Shown: positions 60,431 through 64,000 of the stretch, in pieces
How the letters are laid out: each line of letters starts with the position of its first letter
How positions within the stretch are numbered: position 1 is the first letter of the stretch
NCBI RefSeq assembly: GCF_000772945.1
Contig: NZ_JPVN01000004.1
Span: forward strand, 1-64,000
Origin: Ureibacillus manganicus DSM 26584
GTDB taxonomy: Bacteria > Bacillota > Bacilli > Bacillales_A > Planococcaceae
Direction: 5' to 3'
DNA length: 64,000 nt
The notes under the pieces: model-generated
The model's input: only the letters and a program-made list of their open reading frames with translations
Told to the model about the DNA's origin: nothing
Database searches by the model: none
Made by a program: the position numbers and the translations under genes

Positions 60431-60521
60431 ATCTTTGAAAAGCGCTTAGGCTGTTAACATCATTTTGTCAAACAAAACAATGTTAAACTAGTACTAGCAA
60501 GAAGCTAGTACATAGTCTAAA
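60431..60521. repeat. Paired inverted repeats between rpsG and fusA
   Basis: GTACTAGC-aagaa-GCTAGTAC (60491-60511) lies 10 nt past the rpsG stop, and TTAACAT/ATGTTAA arms (about 60453-60486) adjoin it. They may modulate read-through or mRNA processing in the str operon. Confidence 0.5.
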
Positions 60522-60992
60522 TTACCAGCGGTAGTGAGCGAATGCTTTGTTTGCTTCTGCCATTTTGTGCATATCTTCACGTTTTTTAACTGAAGCTCCA
60601 GTGTTATTAGATGCATCTAGAATTTCGTTAGCTAAACGTTCTTCCATAGTTTTTTCACCACGAAGACGAGAATAGTTAACTAAATAACGAAGACCTAAAG
60701 TAATACGACGTTCTGGACGTACTTCAACTGGTACTTGGTAGTTAGAACCACCAACACGACGAGCACGTACTTCAAGTACTGGCATAACGTTGTTTAAAGC
60801 TGCTTCGAATACTTCTAATGGTTCTTGACCAGAACGTTCTTTCACTAATTGGAACGCACCGTATAGAATTTTTTCAGAAGTACCTCTTTTACCATCAATC
60901 ATCATTTTATTGACTAAACGAGTTACTAGTTTTGAATTGTAAATTGGATCTGGTAACACGTCACGTTTGGAAACAGGACCTTTACGAGGCAT
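60522..60992 (-). CDS. rpsG: 30S ribosomal protein S7
   Basis: 156 aa. [20 protein letters not shown] and [20 protein letters not shown], ending [12 protein letters not shown]. Primary binder of the 16S 3' major domain and a str-operon regulator in some bacteria. Confidence 0.98.
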   Translation of the reverse strand: MPRKGPVSKRDVLPDPIYNSKLVTRLVNKMMIDGKRGTSEKILYGAFQLVKERSGQEPLEVFEAALNNVMPVLEVRARRVGGSNYQVPVEVRPERRITLGLRYLVNYSRLRGEKTMEERLANEILDASNNTGASVKKREDMHKMAEANKAFAHYRW

Positions 60993-61066
60993 GTGTTTTC
61001 CTCCTTTCGAAAATTATCTCTTTTATATATTTCAAGTTGCCCGTTGTATTTTCTACAATTGATTTT

Positions 61067-61084
61067 GAATCGTGCGCACGATTC
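61067..61084. repeat. Perfect 18-bp palindrome between rpsL and rpsG
   Basis: GAATCGTGCGCACGATTC, further flanked by GATTTTGA (61061-61068) and TCAAAATC (about 61093-61100) arms. It lies in the 154-bp rpsL-rpsG spacer, an unusually long gap. It could be a regulator site or an RNA hairpin. Confidence 0.6.
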
Positions 61085-61146
61085 ATATGAACTCAAAATC
61101 GTGTATATCAACCAACAAGGCTATCTAATTGTTTTAGAAAACTAAA

Positions 61147-61566
61147 TTATTTTTTCTCTTTTGGACGTTTTGTTCCATATAGAGAACGAGATTGCATACG
61201 GCCGTTAACACCAGCAGTATCAAGAGCACCACGAACGATATGGTAACGTACCCCTGGTAAGTCTTTTACACGTCCACCGCGGATTAATACTACGCTGTGT
61301 TCTTGTAAGTTGTGACCTTCACCAGGAATGTAAGCAGTAACTTCGATTTGGTTTGTTAAACGAACACGAGCATATTTACGTAACGCTGAGTTAGGTTTTT
61401 TAGGTGTCATTGTACCAACACGAGTACAAACTCCACGTTTTTGAGGTGATTTAACATCTGTTAAAGATTTTTTAAAGCTGTTATATCCTCTGTTTAACGC
61501 TGGTGAATTTGATTTCGTGCTTTTTGATTTACGAGGCTTACGTACTAATTGGTTAATTGTAGGCAT
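61147..61566 (-). CDS. rpsL: 30S ribosomal protein S12
   Basis: 139 aa. [20 protein letters not shown] and the decoding loop [20 protein letters not shown], whose streptomycin-determining lysines look wild-type, then [23 protein letters not shown] preceded by GGGAGG. Confidence 0.98.
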   Translation of the reverse strand: MPTINQLVRKPRKSKSTKSNSPALNRGYNSFKKSLTDVKSPQKRGVCTRVGTMTPKKPNSALRKYARVRLTNQIEVTAYIPGEGHNLQEHSVVLIRGGRVKDLPGVRYHIVRGALDTAGVNGRMQSRSLYGTKRPKEKK

Positions 61567-61666
61567 CGGTTTTTCCTCCCTTCATTCTTTCATGTAAATC
61601 CACATATCCAGGTGGTTCATTTTTTGGGTAAAAAACAAAGTCTTTGTGAATCAAACACAAAAACTA

Positions 61667-61915
61667 TTAACGAGCAATTGCAACAATTGCAGCATCTACG
61701 GAGATACCACATGCTTTACCAAGCTCTTTTTTTGACTTAACGAGATTGATCGGTATACCGATTTCTTTCGCAAGAATTATAACTGGATCGGTTACTCGGG
61801 CTTCTGCATCAAGCGCAACGACAAGTTCTTCTACTTGGCTAGCTTTTATAGCTTTAATTGCTTGTTTTGTCCCTATGATTGTTTTACTAGCCTGTTTGAC
61901 TTTTTCATAAGACAT
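61667..61915 (-). CDS. rplGB: L7Ae-family ribosome-associated protein RplGB (YbxF)
   Basis: 82 aa L7Ae/L30e fold: SYEKVKQASKTIIGTKQAIKA and VVALDAEARVTDPVIILAKE. Binds kink-turn RNAs in Bacillus. ATG 61915 (8 nt after GGAGG) is preferred to 61921. Between rpoC and rpsL as in B. subtilis. Confidence 0.92.
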   Translation of the reverse strand: MSYEKVKQASKTIIGTKQAIKAIKASQVEELVVALDAEARVTDPVIILAKEIGIPINLVKSKKELGKACGISVDAAIVAIAR

Positions 61916-62001
61916 TTGCATATCCTCCGAAGTACAGACAGTTAACTATCAACCTTAAGTATATTATCACTACTAAAATAAACTGTCAAATGTTTTTTTA
62001 G

Positions 62002-62046
62002 AAAAACACGATTTTTCGCCAATGATAGCGAAAATCGATGTTTTTC
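62002..62046. repeat. Long hairpin with T-tracts between rpoC and rplGB
   Basis: Arms of about 17 bases (ACACGATTTTTCGC...GCGAAAATCGATGT) with an 8-nt loop and T runs on both sides. Could terminate rpoBC transcripts or attenuate entry into the str operon. Confidence 0.55.
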
Positions 62047-62091
62047 TTATGCGGATTTCCATAAAAGCTTAAATTAACTATCCGCGATTAA

Positions 62092-62125
62092 ATTCCAAGG
62101 AGAAAGTTTCTCCTTGGAATGATTT
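62092..62125 (-). terminator. Stem-loop after rpoC
   Basis: Perfect 13-bp stem ATTCCAAGGAGAAA with a 2-3-nt loop, 18 nt beyond the rpoC stop. The minus-strand T-tract (TTTAATC) is weak, so partial read-through into rplGB-rpsL is likely. Confidence 0.6.
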
Positions 62126-62137
62126 TATTCTATTTTA

Positions 62138-64000
62138 TTACTCAGCAGATGTAAGTTCTTCCATTGCATCTACTGAATCTTCTTTGATTTTAATTTGACG
62201 GTAACGTTGCATACCTGTACCAGCAGGAACAAGTTTACCAATAATTACATTCTCTTTCAGACCAAGAAGCTCATCACGTTTACCTTTAATAGCAGCGTCT
62301 GTTAACACACGAGTTGTTTCTTGGAATGACGCAGCAGATAAGAATGACTCAGTTTCAAGAGATGCTTTTGTAATACCAAGGATCACTGGGCGGCAAGTTG
62401 CAGGTACTTTACCAGCAATAATTATTTCCTTGTTTGCTTCAGTAAATTGGTGGATATCTAGTAATGAACCTGGTAGTAAATCTGTGTCTCCTGCTTCAAT
62501 AACGCGAACTTTACGAAGCATTTGACGCACCATTACTTCAATATGTTTGTCTCCAATTTCTACCCCTTGCATACGGTAAACTTTTTGTACTTCTTTTAAT
62601 AAATACTCTTGTACTGTAGCAACATCTTTTACTTTTAAGAGTTGTTTTGGATCAATTGAACCTTCAGACAGAATTTGACCTGGGTTCACAAATTCACCAA
62701 TTTGAACTTTTATACGAGCGTTATATGGTGCTTGGTATTTACGCGTTTCAATTTCGCCTTGAATTGTTATTTCTTTTAAGCCTTCACGAATTTCGTCAAT
62801 TTCAATAACGTTACCTTTTATCTCTGAAATAACTGCTTGCCCTTTAGGATTACGAGCTTCAAAGATCTCTTGGATACGTGGAAGACCTTGTGTAATATCG
62901 TTACCAGCAACCCCACCTGTATGGAATGTACGCATTGTTAACTGTGTACCAGGTTCACCAATCGATTGAGCTGCAATAATACCTACTGCTTCTCCTACTT
63001 CGACTTCTTCACCTGTTGCTAAGTTGATACCATAACATTTTTTACATACACCATGTTTTGTGTTACATGTGAATGCAGAACGAATTGTCACTTCTTCAAT
63101 ACCAGCATCTATAATTACACGAGTAACATCTTGTGTAATTAACGCATTGCGTTCAACGATTACCTCACCTGTTTCAGGATGGTAAATCGTTTTCTTCGCA
63201 TGACGGCCCTCAATACGCTCATCAAGACCTTCAATAATTTCAGATCCTTCTCTTAATGCGCCGATAGTTAATCCACGGTCTGTTCCACAATCGTCTTCAC
63301 GAACGATAACATCTTGTGCAACGTCTACTAAACGACGAGTTAAGTAACCAGAGTCAGCTGTTTTTAATGCTGTATCGGCAAGACCTTTACGAGCACCATG
63401 CGTCGAGATGAAGTATTCCAATACCGTTAAACCTTCACGGAATGAAGATTTGATTGGAAGTTCGATAATACGACCAGCCGGGTTGGCCATAAGACCACGC
63501 ATACCAGCAAGCTGAGTAAAGTTAGATGCGTTACCACGGGCACCAGAGTCACTCATCATGAAGATTGGGTTTGTTTTTGGTAAAGAGCCCATAAGTTTAG
63601 ACTGGATTTCATCTTTTGCTGCTGACCAGCTAGAGATTACTCGGTCGTAACGTTCTTCTTCAGTAATCAGACCTCGACGGAATTGTACAGTTACTTTATC
63701 AACTTTTTTCTGCGCTTCTTCTAGGATTTCACCTTTATTCGGTAATACCACGATATCAGATACACCTACAGTGATACCTGCTTTTGTTGAGTATTTAAAT
63801 CCTAAGTCCTTCATACGGTCAAGCATTTTAGACGTTTCTGTAATGTGGAAACGCTTGAACACTTCCGCAATGATACTACCTAAGAATTTTTTACGGAATG
63901 GGTTAATTAATGGAGCATCATCAAAGTGTTTTTTCAACACAGTTTGACGTTGAACAGTGATTTTTTCTTGTTCAGATAATGCACTGTATCCTTCGCTTGC
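62138..64000 (-). CDS. rpoC: RNA polymerase beta' subunit, C-terminal part (cut by window edge)
   Basis: About 620 residues open to the right edge. [23 protein letters not shown] is the bridge-helix/trigger-loop region, [21 protein letters not shown] precedes it, and zinc-binding cysteines are in [34 protein letters not shown] is the trigger-loop end of the catalytic core. The frame has no stop through 64000; the internal GTG at 63940 is not a start. Its N-terminal half and rpoB should lie to the right. Confidence 0.97.
   Translation of the reverse strand, partial: ASEGYSALSEQEKITVQRQTVLKKHFDDAPLINPFRKKFLGSIIAEVFKRFHITETSKMLDRMKDLGFKYSTKAGITVGVSDIVVLPNKGEILEEAQKKVDKVTVQFRRGLITEEERYDRVISSWSAAKDEIQSKLMGSLPKTNPIFMMSDSGARGNASNFTQLAGMRGLMANPAGRIIELPIKSSFREGLTVLEYFISTHGARKGLADTALKTADSGYLTRRLVDVAQDVIVREDDCGTDRGLTIGALREGSEIIEGLDERIEGRHAKKTIYHPETGEVIVERNALITQDVTRVIIDAGIEEVTIRSAFTCNTKHGVCKKCYGINLATGEEVEVGEAVGIIAAQSIGEPGTQLTMRTFHTGGVAGNDITQGLPRIQEIFEARNPKGQAVISEIKGNVIEIDEIREGLKEITIQGEIETRKYQAPYNARIKVQIGEFVNPGQILSEGSIDPKQLLKVKDVATVQEYLLKEVQKVYRMQGVEIGDKHIEVMVRQMLRKVRVIEAGDTDLLPGSLLDIHQFTEANKEIIIAGKVPATCRPVILGITKASLETESFLSAASFQETTRVLTDAAIKGKRDELLGLKENVIIGKLVPAGTGMQRYRQIKIKEDSVDAMEELTSAE

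Overview
The window reads as chromosomal DNA of a low-GC, endospore-forming member of the Bacillales. The translation apparatus is of Bacillus type, and gerD, cwlD, kbaA, salA and an alpha/beta-type SASP are present. Protein style and gene content (urease with a full accessory set, UvsE, bacterial NOS, BCCT carrier, Bce module) suggest the Planococcaceae/Lysinibacillus side of the order, but the genus is inferred, not shown. Most of the window (minus strand, right to left) follows the classic Bacillus order rpoC - rplGB - rpsL - rpsG - fusA - tuf - S10/spc/alpha operons - ecfA1A2T - truA - rplM - rpsI - cwlD - salA - gerD - kbaA - (pdaB position) - rRNA operon.

Layout. 1-180: tandem minus-strand rRNA promoters and the leader of an rRNA operon whose 16S gene lies just outside. 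248-4371: sporulation/germination block (a divergent PdaB-like protein, kbaA, gerD, salA, cwlD). 4520-31311: an accessory block of about 27 kb between cwlD and rpsI, which are close neighbours in Bacillus subtilis. It holds a heterodimeric ABC exporter, a nitrilase/GNAT pair, czrA-czcD with promoter and operator, a PQQ-type sugar dehydrogenase lipoprotein, UvsE, an SASP, an Opp/Nik-type ABC importer (probably nickel), a two-repeat orphan protein, ureABCEFGD, a TetR-MMPL pair, nitric oxide synthase and a glycine-betaine-type BCCT carrier. 31331-35593: rpsI, rplM with an L13-leader-like element, truA and the ECF energizing module. 36066-50582: alpha, spc and S10 operons with promoter and structured leader. 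50793-56782: a second insertion, a YuiF-like antiporter plus a Bce-type peptide-sensing/resistance module, between tuf and rpsJ. 56923-64000: tuf, fusA, rpsG, rpsL, rplGB and the C-terminal part of rpoC, cut by the window edge.

How the parts connect. The nickel-type importer and urease operon converge around 19.4 kb; metal import plus UreEFGD would supply the urease centre. CzrA-CzcD handles zinc-type metal excess. TetR-MMPL and BceRS-BceAB are self-contained sensor/exporter cassettes. The core blocks are protein synthesis and sporulation.

Most notable observations: (1) a decayed methionine aminopeptidase gene (map) exactly where map should lie between adk and infA; (2) a PdaB-position protein that keeps the outline of a NodB-fold protein but has lost recognisable catalytic residues; (3) a terminator-like hairpin in the ureA leader; (4) a palindrome that matches a BceR-type site and is also the bceRS terminator; (5) a duplicated-domain orphan protein between the nickel importer and urease; (6) nested inverted repeats between ecfA1 and rplQ. 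I see no CRISPR array, transposase, integrase, phage gene or tRNA. I do not see a clear wholly new multi-gene system.
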